Shown piece after piece: positions 8,614 to 17,334 of a stretch of 64,000 nucleotides of DNA. Numbering within the stretch: position 1 is the first letter of the stretch; each line of letters begins with the position of its first letter. Origin of the DNA: an uncultured Collinsella sp. (GTDB taxonomy: Bacteria; Actinomycetota; Coriobacteriia; Coriobacteriales; Coriobacteriaceae); contig URFU01000001.1 of the NCBI GenBank assembly GCA_900547125.1, positions 11,471 to 75,470 of the forward strand. The letters are read 5' to 3'. Under the pieces are notes generated by a model, which was not told where the DNA came from, made no database searches, and worked only from the letters and a program-made list of their open reading frames with translations. The translations under genes and the position numbers were made by a program.

Positions 8614-8799
8614 ACCGTTCACCGACATTTTTGCTTCCCCGAACGGCTTTTGGCACCCAAATGTTAACGTTGCCATTGTGCAAACACAGAGCCACCGGGC
8701 GGCTCAAACGTTTACGCATAAGGAATCGACGGTTCGCAGGCACAGGAACCACCGGTTCGCGTCTTTTTTTGTGTCGCAAAATGGCAACGTCAACATTTT
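8614..8799 (+). promoter_or_regulatory. Module 1 operator region
   Basis: This covers the informative part of the 357-base gap 8502-8858. AATGTTAACGTTGCCATT lies at 8660-8677, and its near-inverse AAATGGCAACGTCAACATTT at 8779-8798. ACCGTTCACCG at 8614 and GAACGG at 8641 belong to the recurrent sugar-operon motif. Two sites about 120 bases apart would allow LacI looping (inference). No clear RNA gene is seen here. Confidence 0.65.
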
Positions 8800-8858
8800 G
8801 GCAACCGAACGCCAAAAGTTACCATCGTTGCTAACCCACCGACTCTTAGGAGCATTGC

Positions 8859-10634
8859 ATGGAGCAACTCATCGCCACCATCGAAAAGGGCCAGCCCTTT
8901 TTCAACGCGATCGCCCGCAACAAGTACCTCAAGGCGATCCGCGACGGCTTTATCTCCGTCATCCCCATCATCATCTTCTCGTCCATCTTCTGCCTGGTAG
9001 CCTCGGTCCCCAACATCTGGGGTTTCTACTGGCCCGACGACATCAATAACGCCCTGTGGAAGTGCTACAACTACTCCATGGGCATCCTGGCCATCGCCTG
9101 CGCCGCCACCACGGCCAAGCACTTCGCCGACGCTCAGAACCGCGATCTGCCCAAGAACAACCAGATCAACTTCATCTCGTGCATGTGCGCGGCCATCATT
9201 GGCTTCTTGCTCCTTTCGAGCGACACGATCGCCACGGACGCCGCCAGCGGCTTCAACACCACCTACCTTGGTTCCAAGGGCCTGCTGACCGCCTTCATCG
9301 CTGCGTTTGTGACCGGCATCATCTACAAGTTCTTCATTAAGCGCAACATCACCGTCAAGATGCCCGAGCAGGTTCCGCCCAACATCTCGCAAACCTTTAA
9401 GGACATCATCCCCTTCTCCGTCTGCATCACCGTCTTTTGGGTCTTTGACATCGTCTTCCGCGCTGCCTTTGGCTTCTGCTTTGCCCAGGGCGTCATCCAG
9501 GTGTTCCAGCCCCTGTTCACCGCTGCCGACGGCTACATCGGCCTTGCTGTGATCTACGGCGCCATGAGCCTCTTCTGGTTCGTGGGCGTCCACGGCCCCT
9601 CGATCGTCGAGCCCGCCATCGCCGCCGCCCTCGTTGCCAACATGACCGACAACCTGGCTGCGTTCCAGGCTGGTCAGCACGCTTCCGCTGTCCTGACCCA
9701 GGGTGCCCAGTACTTCGTCGTCTGCATGGGCGGTACCGGCGCCACACTCGTCCTGGTCTTTATGTTCTGCTTCCTGGCCAAGTCTCAGGAGATGCGCGCC
9801 GTCGGTAAGGCCGCCATCGTCCCGGTCTGCTTTGCCGTCAACGAGCCGCTGCTGTTCGCCGCACCCATCGTGCTCAACCCCGTCTTCTTTGTCCCGTTTG
9901 TCTTTGCCCCGATCGCCAACATCTGGATCCTCAAGATCTTTATCGACTTCTTGGGCATGAACGGCTTTATGTACACCCTGCCTTGGACCGTCCCCGGCCC
10001 CATCGGCACCATCATGGGTCTGGGCTTCCAGCCGCTCGCCTTTGTGATGCTCGCCCTTATCCTGATCGTCGACTTCGTCCTGTACTATCCGTTCTTCCGT
10101 GCCTATGACGCCCAGAAGTGCGCCGAGGAGGCCGAGATTTCCCAGGAGGAGCTCGCCGCCAAGAACGCCGAGAAGGCTGCCAAGCTCAACGATGCCTTCC
10201 AGGGCAAGGCCGATGCCAAGAGCGTTGCCGCCGGCGCTGCTGCCGAGGCCGTGAAGGCCGACTCCCCCGCCGCTTCTGCAGCACCCGCTGCCGAGGCAAC
10301 GACCGCCAGCGACCTCAACGGCAAGCGCGTGCTCGTGCTCTGCCAGGGTGGCGGTACCTCGGGCCTGCTCGCTAACGCGCTGGCCAAGGCCGCCAAGGAG
10401 CGCGGCATCAATCTTGAGACCGCTGCCGAGGCCTATGGCAACCACGTGGACATGCTCCCCGACTTTGACCTGGTCGTCCTGGCCCCGCAAGCCGCCAGCT
10501 ACCTGGCCGATTTGCAAAAGGACTGCGAGCGCGTGGGCAACAAGTGCGTCGCCTGCCGTGGTAAGCAGTACATCGAGCTCTCCCAGAACGGCGACAAGTC
10601 TCTCGCCTTCGTAAGCGAGCAACTTTCGAAGTAA
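8859..10634 (+). CDS. PTS lactose-type EIIBC permease, module 1
   Basis: A membrane permease that imports and phosphorylates a beta-galactoside. The 591-residue protein has an N-terminal EIIC domain (about residues 1-425, about ten hydrophobic helices, with the family motif GVHGPSIVEP and NEPLLFAAP). An Ala/Glu-rich linker follows (about 426-485), then a C-terminal EIIB domain with the phosphocysteine Cys495 in VLVLCQGGGTS. The EIIC-EIIB order is that of lactose rather than cellobiose systems. AGGAG lies before the ATG. It is followed by lacG after 66 bases and a strong hairpin. Its EIIB is the most divergent of the four in the window (CQGGGTSG, DMLPDFDLVVLAPQ). Sugar specificity is inferred from lacG. 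Confidence 0.93.
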   Translation: MEQLIATIEKGQPFFNAIARNKYLKAIRDGFISVIPIIIFSSIFCLVASVPNIWGFYWPDDINNALWKCYNYSMGILAIACAATTAKHFADAQNRDLPKNNQINFISCMCAAIIGFLLLSSDTIATDAASGFNTTYLGSKGLLTAFIAAFVTGIIYKFFIKRNITVKMPEQVPPNISQTFKDIIPFSVCITVFWVFDIVFRAAFGFCFAQGVIQVFQPLFTAADGYIGLAVIYGAMSLFWFVGVHGPSIVEPAIAAALVANMTDNLAAFQAGQHASAVLTQGAQYFVVCMGGTGATLVLVFMFCFLAKSQEMRAVGKAAIVPVCFAVNEPLLFAAPIVLNPVFFVPFVFAPIANIWILKIFIDFLGMNGFMYTLPWTVPGPIGTIMGLGFQPLAFVMLALILIVDFVLYYPFFRAYDAQKCAEEAEISQEELAAKNAEKAAKLNDAFQGKADAKSVAAGAAAEAVKADSPAASAAPAAEATTASDLNGKRVLVLCQGGGTSGLLANALAKAAKERGINLETAAEAYGNHVDMLPDFDLVVLAPQAASYLADLQKDCERVGNKCVACRGKQYIELSQNGDKSLAFVSEQLSK

Positions 10635-10644
10635 GTAACGCCCA

Positions 10645-10676
10645 GGGCCAGCCGACCATCCAAGACCGGCTGGCCC
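10645..10676 (+). other. Intercistronic hairpin between EIIBC and lacG, module 1
   Basis: A perfect 10-bp stem GGGCCAGCCG/CGGCTGGCCC with an 12-base loop, followed only by TTCGATTT. It could be a weak terminator, giving more permease than enzyme transcript, or an mRNA-processing/stability element. Similar hairpins lie at the same junction in modules 2 and 3. Confidence 0.7.
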
Positions 10677-10700
10677 TTCGATTTAGACGATTGGATCATC

Positions 10701-12140
10701 ATGTCCGTTAATCCTGCTAGCGTCACCAACCCGCCCGCGCAGTTTCCCGAGGACTTTGTCTTTGGCGGCGCCACCGCTGGCTACCAGGTAGAGGGCGAGA
10801 CCCGCACTCACGGTAAGGGCAAGGTTGCCTGGGACGACTTTCTGGAGGCCCAGGGGCGCTTCTCCCCCGATCCCGCTTCGGACTTCTACAACCAGTACCC
10901 CGTCGACCTGGAGCTGTGCGAGGAGTTCGGCATCAACGGCATTCGCCTCTCCATTGCCTGGAGCCGCATCTTCCCCAACGGCACCGGCGAAATCAACCCC
11001 GAGGGCGTGCAGTTCTACCACGATCTCTTCGCCGAGTGCCACAAGCACCACGTTGAGCCGTTTGTCACGCTGCATCACTTCGATACGCCGCTTGCCCTCT
11101 TTGAGAAGGGCGACTTCCTCAACCGCGAGACCATCGATGCCTTTGTGGACTTTGCCACCTTCTGCTTTAAGGAGTACGCCGACCAGGTAACCTACTGGTT
11201 CACCTTTAACGAGATCTGGGCCGACGCCTCCAACACCTACATCGAGGGCACCTTCCCCGGCGGTGTTAAGGCACATCTGGCAGAGGCCTTCCAGTGCGAG
11301 CACAACATGATGCTCGCCCACGCCAAGGCAGTACTGGCCTTCCACAACGGCGGTTTTAAGGGCAAGATCGGCGTCATCCAGTCGTTGGAGTTTAAGTATC
11401 CGCTCAACGAGAACGACCCCGCCGACATCAAGGCCGCCAACAACGAGCACGTGCTGCAGAACCAGTTCTTGCTCGACGCCACCTTCCGCGGCGACTACGC
11501 GCCCGACACCCTCGAGTGCGCCAACCGCCTGGCTGCCGTCTCGGGCGGCACCATCGAGATCCTGGACGAGGACCTCGAGATTATGCGCGAGGCAGCGCTC
11601 TACAACGACTACCTGGGCGTTAACAACTATCAGTGCCGTTTTTTGAAGGCTTACGATGGCGAGAACGACCTGCACCACAACGGTACGGGCGAGAAGGGCA
11701 CCGGTCGCTGGCGCGTCAAGGGCATTGGCGAGCATGTGAACAAGCCCGGCATCCCCACCACCGACTGGGACTGGATCATCTATCCCGAGGGTCTGTTCGA
11801 TCTGCTCGTCTACATTAAGCAGCGCTACCCCAACTACAAGCAGGTCTTCATCACCGAGAACGGCATGGGCTACAAGGACCCCTACAAGAACGGTTTTGTG
11901 GACGACCAGCCGCGCATCGACTACATCGAGCAGCACCTGCGTTGGCTGCTCAAGGCCATGGAGGTGGGCGTCAACGTGGGCGGCTACTTCCTGTGGAGCC
12001 TGCAGGATCAGTTCTCCTGGACCAATGGCTACAACAAGCGTTACGGCTTCTTTTACGTTGACTTTGAAACCCAGAAGCGCACGCCCAAGGCAAGCGCCTA
12101 CTGGTACAAGCACGTGGCGCAGACCCGTCGTCTGGACTAG
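10701..12140 (+). CDS. lacG: 6-phospho-beta-galactosidase, GH1 (module 1)
   Basis: Hydrolyses lactose-6-phosphate or a related 6-phospho-beta-galactoside to galactose-6-phosphate, feeding LacAB. The 479-residue GH1 protein follows lactococcal LacG closely (FGGATAGYQVEGE, LHHFDTP). The catalytic acid/base is Glu171 (FTFNEI) and the nucleophile is Glu386 (ITENGMG). The phosphate-binding set is Ser439, Lys446 and Tyr448 in SWTNGYNKRYG. Trp440 next to the Ser is the feature that separates phospho-galactosidases from phospho-glucosidases, which have Ala or Ser there. It lies downstream of its EIIBC and ends with a strong terminator. Paralogues are at 13781 and 20475. Confidence 0.92.
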   Translation: MSVNPASVTNPPAQFPEDFVFGGATAGYQVEGETRTHGKGKVAWDDFLEAQGRFSPDPASDFYNQYPVDLELCEEFGINGIRLSIAWSRIFPNGTGEINPEGVQFYHDLFAECHKHHVEPFVTLHHFDTPLALFEKGDFLNRETIDAFVDFATFCFKEYADQVTYWFTFNEIWADASNTYIEGTFPGGVKAHLAEAFQCEHNMMLAHAKAVLAFHNGGFKGKIGVIQSLEFKYPLNENDPADIKAANNEHVLQNQFLLDATFRGDYAPDTLECANRLAAVSGGTIEILDEDLEIMREAALYNDYLGVNNYQCRFLKAYDGENDLHHNGTGEKGTGRWRVKGIGEHVNKPGIPTTDWDWIIYPEGLFDLLVYIKQRYPNYKQVFITENGMGYKDPYKNGFVDDQPRIDYIEQHLRWLLKAMEVGVNVGGYFLWSLQDQFSWTNGYNKRYGFFYVDFETQKRTPKASAYWYKHVAQTRRLD

Positions 12141-12186
12141 TGGCTGGCGGGGTTGCCCGCTCACACAACCTGTCCCCATTTCTCAG

Positions 12187-12229
12187 CCGGGGGCGGCACG
12201 TCACACGGCGCGCCGCCCCCGGTCTTTTT
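12187..12229 (+). terminator. Terminator of module 1
   Basis: Stem CCGGGGGCGGC/GCCGCCCCCGG, followed by TCTTTTTGTTTTT. Confidence 0.88.
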
Positions 12230-12251
12230 GTTTTTGGGCTGGTCGGGAGCC

Positions 12252-12397
12252 GTTTGTCTCGATCTGTAACATCTAGCCGAGTTTTTTGGTCCTAGCTGTT
12301 ACAGATTGAGACGAACAGGATTGCTCTTTCCGAAGAATCTAAATCTGTAACACGTAGCCCGCTTTTGACCGTCTACCTGTTACAAATCGAGACAAAC
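12252..12397. repeat. Intergenic palindrome family A, tandem pair (copies 1 and 2)
   Basis: Copy 1 is 12252-12316 and copy 2 is 12338-12397. Each unit starts near CTGTAACA(T/C)(C/G)TAGCC and ends with its inverse CTGTTACAGATTGAGAC (or close variant), with a loop of roughly 15-20 bases. Seven copies occur in the window, three times as tandem pairs, always downstream of a sugar-module gene. Confidence 0.88.
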
Positions 12398-12407
12398 GGA
12401 GTAGGAC

Positions 12408-13436
12408 CTAACCCCGTATGTCCCTAACAGTCGAGCGTTCGACCAGCGTACTCGGCACATGAATCGCCTCGATAGACGAGCTCTCTCCAATCGCCGCCTC
12501 AAACGCAAGCTTACCGACACCGCGCAAATCAAATCGCAGCGTCGTCAGCCGATTGTGAGGAACAAGTCCCTCGAGTGCGTCGTCGATACCAACCACGCTC
12601 ACGTCGTCGGGCACGGACAGGCCCGCGTTCTCGAGCGCGGCGATAACACCCAGCGCCATCTGGTCATTTGCCGCAAGCACGGCAGTCGGCGCCTGCGACC
12701 CGCCGGCAAGCACCTCGGCCGCAATCCGCTCGCCCATGGCGTACCCACTGTCCGCACTCCAATCGCCACGCAGCATCGGAGCGGCATCGACATGAGCACG
12801 ACCCAGCGTATCGCGCCAACCGGCCTCACGAAAACGCGAGGAAATCGAGTTTTCCGGACCCGCCACAAACCGCATATTCGAGTGGCCATGTTCCAGCAGA
12901 TAATTGGTCAACAGCTCGCACGAACCATACTGGTCGGAGTCGATCGTCGTGCAGCGCGGATGCGCATACATGGACAGGATGACCGTTCGCACTCCCGGCT
13001 GGGGAACAAACTCCTCAAAATCGGGAGCCATGCGGTTCATGTTGAGAATCATGCCGTCGACGGGTCGCTCGACCATGCGGCGCGAGGCATCGGCAAGTGC
13101 ATAGGGCTTGTCGCCGCCCATCTCGATCATAGTGACGGCAAAATCGTGCTCGCGCGCCGCTTGCATGATACCCTCGAGCGTCGCCAGGTTACCGACACGT
13201 GTGATGTTGTACATGCACAGGCCAATAGAACGATACGACCCGCCGCGCAACGCCGTTCCAGCAAAATTGGGACGAAAGCCCAGCTCTTCCATGGCGGCCA
13301 GCACACGCTTGCGCGTCTTTTCCGTCACGTTGGGCATACCGTTGACCACGCGAGACACAGTCTGGCGGCTCACGCCAGCGAGCGCCGCAACCTCTGCCGC
13401 GCTCGCCGAACGACCATTCCTTGTCTGCTGAGCCAT
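12408..13436 (-). CDS. LacI-family transcriptional regulator, module 2
   Basis: This is a probable repressor of the divergent lacG/EIIBC operon at 13781-17162. The 342-residue protein has a LacI helix-turn-helix (SAAEVAALAGVSRQTVSR) and hinge NFAGTALRGG, then the sugar-binding domain (VDGMILNMNR, PTAVLAANDQMALG, DVSVVGIDDAL). An in-frame ATG at 13493 would add 19 residues with no Shine-Dalgarno; I chose the ATG at 13436 with GGAAGG just upstream because it gives a normal LacI N-terminus. Sites with the distinctive core ACGTGCTCAT flank its promoter, including one at 13495-13514 suited to autoregulation. Confidence 0.9.
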   Translation of the reverse strand: MAQQTRNGRSASAAEVAALAGVSRQTVSRVVNGMPNVTEKTRKRVLAAMEELGFRPNFAGTALRGGSYRSIGLCMYNITRVGNLATLEGIMQAAREHDFAVTMIEMGGDKPYALADASRRMVERPVDGMILNMNRMAPDFEEFVPQPGVRTVILSMYAHPRCTTIDSDQYGSCELLTNYLLEHGHSNMRFVAGPENSISSRFREAGWRDTLGRAHVDAAPMLRGDWSADSGYAMGERIAAEVLAGGSQAPTAVLAANDQMALGVIAALENAGLSVPDDVSVVGIDDALEGLVPHNRLTTLRFDLRGVGKLAFEAAIGESSSIEAIHVPSTLVERSTVRDIRG

Positions 13437-13494
13437 GCCTTCCACGCCAACCTGCTTCCCAACTATTCCCCGCGCCCATGGCGCATCGTACATA

Positions 13495-13667
13495 CATTGA
13501 TAACGTGCTCATGATACCCGAGCCATATACCACAACATGAAAACTTCTGTCAATCAAAACCGCTTACCGAACAAATACAACCGTTCGCGGCTGTTTGAAG
13601 TTGTTTTGTTTCTATACATCCCAGCCGGATGTTAACGTGCTCATTGTCAAATGTTCACGTGCTCATT
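13495..13667 (+). promoter_or_regulatory. Module 2 operator region
   Basis: This describes the gap 13437-13780. Three sites share ACGTGCTCAT: ATTGATAACGTGCTCATGAT around 13496-13514, ATGTTAACGTGCTCATT at 13629-13645, and ATGTTCACGTGCTCATT at 13651-13667. The last two are tandem and precede lacG2. CCGTTCGCGG at 13580 is a variant of the recurrent sugar motif. The remaining bases carry nothing I recognise. Confidence 0.68.
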
Positions 13668-13780
13668 TTGGTTCTAATCATTTTAAGATAGTGTTTATCG
13701 GGCTTTTTCACCGCTAAACGCTAACCAGGGAGCCTCCTGAGCGCAAACGCACAATATCGAACAGCGAGACGAGAGGGTGT

Positions 13781-15229
13781 ATGCATATGTCTTTGCTAAA
13801 CCGCGTACAGCAGCTGCCGAAGGGCTTTGTTTGGGGCGCCGCAACCGCCGCGTACCAAACGGAAGGTTCCACGAAGGTGGCAGGCAAGGGTAAGACCATG
13901 TGGGACGATTACCTTGTCGCCCAGGGTCGCTTTTTGCCCGACCCGGCCAGTGATTTCTACAACCGCTACGAGGAGGATATCCGCCTATCAGCCGAGCATG
14001 GACTCAACGCCATCCGTGTGTCCATCGCCTGGACCCGCATCTTCCCTAACGGCGACGATGCCGCGCCCCTCGCCGAGGGCGTTAAGCACTACCACGAGTT
14101 GTTCGCCTGCTGCAAAAAGTATGGCGTCGAGCCCTATGTGTCCCTGCATCACTTTGACTCCCCCGCCGCCCTGTTCAACCAGGGCGACTGGCTCAACCGC
14201 AAGACCGTCGACGCCTATGTGCGCTATGCCGAGTTCTGCTTCCGTGAGTTCCGCGAGGTCAAGAATTGGTTCACCATCAACGAGCTCATCAGCCTCTCGC
14301 ACTCCCAATACATCCAAGGCAACTTCCCGCCCAACCATCACTTTGATGTGACGAGCGGCATCCAGAGCCAGCACAACGAGCTCGTTGCCCACGCCCGCGC
14401 CGTCAACCTGTATAAGGATCTGGACGAGACCGAGCACCTGGGCGGCCGCATTGGCATGGTCAACGTCCTGACGCCGGCATATCCTGCCACCGACTCGCCC
14501 GCCGACCAGCACGCCGCCGACCTGTACAACGCCTTCTACACCGACTTCATCATGGACGGCGCCTTCCTGGGTCACTACTCCGCGCACACCCTCTCACTCA
14601 TCAACGAGATTCTGCGCGCCAACAACGCCACACTTACGGTTGAGGACGGCGACATGGAGGAGCTCGCCAAGGCGGCGCCCCGCAACGATATGTTCGGCCT
14701 CAACTACTATCAGTCGGCGTTTATCGCCGCCTACGATGGCGAGTCCACCAACAGCTTTAACGGCACCGGTGACAAGGGCACCTCGTGCTTTAAGTTTAAG
14801 GGCGTCGGGCAGCAGGTCGATATGCCGGGTATCCCCACCACCGACTGGGATTGGCTCATCTACCCGCAAGGCCTCTACGACACGCTCAAGCACATCAGCG
14901 CCACCTATCCCAACCTCCCCGTCATCTATATCACCGAAAACGGCCTGGGCCACAAGGACCCCGAGCCCGACGCAAACGGCATCGTCGCCGATCCCGAGCG
15001 CATCGACTTTGTCGACCAGCACATGGAGAAGGTGCTCCAGGCGCGCGCCGAGGGCGTCGACGTCCAGGGCTACTTTATCTGGAGCCTGCAGGACCAGTTC
15101 TCGTGGGCCAATGGCTATAACAAGCGCTACGGCCTGTTCTACATCGACTTCGACACGCAAAAACGCTACATCAAGCAGTCGGCACTCTGGTACAAGGAGC
15201 TCGCCGACACTATGGCGGACGCGCAGTAG
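13781..15229 (+). CDS. lacG: 6-phospho-beta-galactosidase, GH1 (module 2)
   Basis: Second LacG-type GH1 enzyme, 482 residues, releasing galactose-6-phosphate from PTS-imported beta-galactosides. Catalytic acid/base Glu168 (FTINEL, slightly unlike the usual TFNEI) and nucleophile Glu386 (ITENGLG) are present. Phosphate-site residues Ser441, Lys448 and Tyr450 are in SWANGYNKRYG, with the galactosidase-type Trp442. ATG codons at 13781 and 13787 both follow GAGAGGG; either could start. Here lacG precedes its EIIBC, the reverse of modules 1 and 3. It is the most divergent of the three, so it may take a different aglycone (inference). Confidence 0.91.
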   Translation: MHMSLLNRVQQLPKGFVWGAATAAYQTEGSTKVAGKGKTMWDDYLVAQGRFLPDPASDFYNRYEEDIRLSAEHGLNAIRVSIAWTRIFPNGDDAAPLAEGVKHYHELFACCKKYGVEPYVSLHHFDSPAALFNQGDWLNRKTVDAYVRYAEFCFREFREVKNWFTINELISLSHSQYIQGNFPPNHHFDVTSGIQSQHNELVAHARAVNLYKDLDETEHLGGRIGMVNVLTPAYPATDSPADQHAADLYNAFYTDFIMDGAFLGHYSAHTLSLINEILRANNATLTVEDGDMEELAKAAPRNDMFGLNYYQSAFIAAYDGESTNSFNGTGDKGTSCFKFKGVGQQVDMPGIPTTDWDWLIYPQGLYDTLKHISATYPNLPVIYITENGLGHKDPEPDANGIVADPERIDFVDQHMEKVLQARAEGVDVQGYFIWSLQDQFSWANGYNKRYGLFYIDFDTQKRYIKQSALWYKELADTMADAQ

Positions 15230-15250
15230 CGCATCGCCTCGCTTTCCCCC

Positions 15251-15297
15251 GAGAGGGGAGCGGCCCTATGCGATACAAACCCAGCCGCTCCCCTCTC
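15251..15297 (+). other. Intercistronic hairpin between lacG and EIIBC, module 2
   Basis: A perfect 14-bp stem GAGAGGGGAGCGGC and its complement, with a 19-base loop and no T tract. It lies in the 172-base gap before the EIIBC gene and parallels hairpins at 10645 and 20414. Confidence 0.75.
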
Positions 15298-15401
15298 TCT
15301 GGGACCGACCCCGCCTGCACCCGGGCTTTTAGCAAGCGGGAGACCATATAGGTTTTCAACGTCCATGCCATTAAGATTTCATGCAAAGAGGAGCGTGAAC
15401 T

Positions 15402-17162
15402 ATGGAATCGATCGTTAAGTTCTTGGAGAAAGGTCAGCCGTACTTCGACAAGGTCTCTAAGAACATCTACCTTCAGGCCATTAAAGACGGCTTTTTGGCA
15501 GCAATGCCCATCATCCTGTCTTCTTCTGTCTTCCTGCTTATTTCGACCCTGCCGGGCGTTGTCGCCACGGTCGGCGGCTTTACGCTGCCCGACTGGTGGA
15601 ACGTCGACGTCGTGAACTTCTGCAACAAGGTTTACAACTTCACGATGGGCGTCGTGGGCATCATGGTCGCCGGCACCACCGCAAGCGCGCTGACCGGCTC
15701 CAAGAACCGCCGCATGCCTGCCGGCAAGGCCATCAACGCCACGAGCACCATGGTCGCCGCCATGTGCGCTATGCTCATCTTGGCCGTTACCCAGACGAGT
15801 GCCAAGATCGACGGCGCCGATGTCTCGGTGTTCTTTACCGACAACATGGGCACCAAGGGCCTGCTGAGCTCCTTTGTCGCCGCATTTGCCACGGTCAACA
15901 TCTATGCCTTCTGCATTAAGCGCGACATCACCATCAAGCTGCCCAAAGAAGTCCCCGGCGCCATCGCCCAGAACTTCCGCGACATCTTCGCCTTCAGCTT
16001 CTCCATCCTGTTTGTCGCCGTCATCGACGTTATCTGCCGCACCTGCTTGGCCGTCCCGTTTGCCAACGTCATCTCCACGCTGGTGAGCCCGCTGTTCGCC
16101 GCCGCCGATTCCTACGCCGGCCTCGCCCTCATCTGGTTCATGATCCCGCTGTTCTGGTTCATGGGCATCCACGGCCCCTCGGTCGTTAAGCCTGCCCTCA
16201 ACGCTGCGCTGTTTGGCAACATCACCACCAACCTCGCCACGCTGCAGGCCGGCGGTCACCCCGCCCTCGCCCTGACCGAGAACTTCGGTAACTACATCGG
16301 CGAACTCGGCGGCACCGGCGCCACGTTCATTGTCCCGATCATTTTCCTGCTCTTTATGCGCTCCAAGCAGCTCAAGGCCGTCGGCAAAGCCTCTGTCGTA
16401 CCCGTGATGTTCGCCGTCAACGAGCCGCTGCTGTTCGCCGCGCCCATCATCCTCAACCCGTACTTCCTGATCCCGTTCCTGTTTGCCCCCGTGGCCAACG
16501 TCCTCATTGGTAAGTTCTTCATCGACTTTTTGGGCATGAACGGCTTTATCTATGCCATGCCGTGGGCACTCCCCGGACCGATCGGCACCTTCATCGACAC
16601 CAACTTCCAGCCGATTTCTCTGGTCCTGGTTGTCGTCCTGCTGGTCGTTGACTTCTTGATCTACTACCCGTTCTGCAAGGCCTACGACAACGTCCTGTGC
16701 AAGCAGGAGGCCGAGACCCTGGCCGAAGAAGAGGCCGAGGAGACCAAGGCCGTCAAGACCGCTGCCGCCCCCGCCGTTGAGGCTCCCGTTGTCGAGACCG
16801 CTTCTGCCACTGAGGCCTCCGCAGCTCCGTCCGCCCTTAAGGGCAAGGATCTGAGGGTTCTGGTTCTGTGCGCTGGCGCCGGCACCTCTGCACTGCTCGC
16901 CAACGCGCTTAAGGAAGGCGCCGACGAGCTGGGCATCGACATTACCGCCAACGCCGGTGCCTACGGCAGCCACTACGCCATCATGGACCAGTACAACGTC
17001 ATCGTCCTGGCTCCGCAGGTTCGCACCTATTACAACGAGATGAAGGCCGACACCGACCGCCTGGGCATCACGCTGCTGTCGCCCAAGGGCAAACAGTACA
17101 TCGACCTCACTAAGGATCCCAAGGGTGCCGTCGCCTGGATCGAGGAAAACCTCGAGGCATAA
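15402..17162 (+). CDS. PTS lactose-type EIIBC permease, module 2
   Basis: Membrane permease of the lactose family, 586 residues, with EIIC (about 1-425; motif GIHGPSVVKP, NEPLLFAAP) followed by an Ala/Glu/Thr-rich linker and EIIB with phosphocysteine Cys490 in VLVLCAGAGTS. The EIIB part (MDQYNVIVLAPQ, KADTDRLGI) groups with modules 3 and 4 rather than module 1. AGAGGAG precedes the ATG. It ends module 2 with a strong terminator at 17195. No EIIA is encoded beside it. Imported sugar is inferred from the adjacent lacG only. Confidence 0.93.
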   Translation: MESIVKFLEKGQPYFDKVSKNIYLQAIKDGFLAAMPIILSSSVFLLISTLPGVVATVGGFTLPDWWNVDVVNFCNKVYNFTMGVVGIMVAGTTASALTGSKNRRMPAGKAINATSTMVAAMCAMLILAVTQTSAKIDGADVSVFFTDNMGTKGLLSSFVAAFATVNIYAFCIKRDITIKLPKEVPGAIAQNFRDIFAFSFSILFVAVIDVICRTCLAVPFANVISTLVSPLFAAADSYAGLALIWFMIPLFWFMGIHGPSVVKPALNAALFGNITTNLATLQAGGHPALALTENFGNYIGELGGTGATFIVPIIFLLFMRSKQLKAVGKASVVPVMFAVNEPLLFAAPIILNPYFLIPFLFAPVANVLIGKFFIDFLGMNGFIYAMPWALPGPIGTFIDTNFQPISLVLVVVLLVVDFLIYYPFCKAYDNVLCKQEAETLAEEEAEETKAVKTAAAPAVEAPVVETASATEASAAPSALKGKDLRVLVLCAGAGTSALLANALKEGADELGIDITANAGAYGSHYAIMDQYNVIVLAPQVRTYYNEMKADTDRLGITLLSPKGKQYIDLTKDPKGAVAWIEENLEA

Positions 17163-17194
17163 TACGCTGACGCCACCTGCCGCTCGCAGAAAAT

Positions 17195-17235
17195 AATGGC
17201 CCGCGCATCGATGTGTGATGCGCGGGCCATTTTGT
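17195..17235 (+). terminator. Terminator of module 2
   Basis: A 15-bp perfect stem (AATGGCCCGCGCATC and complement), followed by TTTGTTT. Confidence 0.9.
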
Positions 17236-17253
17236 TTAGACCGCACCCGTCCT

Positions 17254-17324
17254 CCTGTTCATCTCAATCTGTAACATCTAGCCGAGTTTTCGGGTCCCAC
17301 CTGTTACAGATTGAGATGAACAGG
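17254..17324. repeat. Intergenic palindrome family A, copy 3
   Basis: Single unit with arms CCTGTTCATCTCAATCTGTAACA and inverse, the best-matched of the seven copies. It lies between the module 2 terminator and the module 3 LacI stop codon. Confidence 0.88.
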
Positions 17325-17334
17325 CCGAGCACGT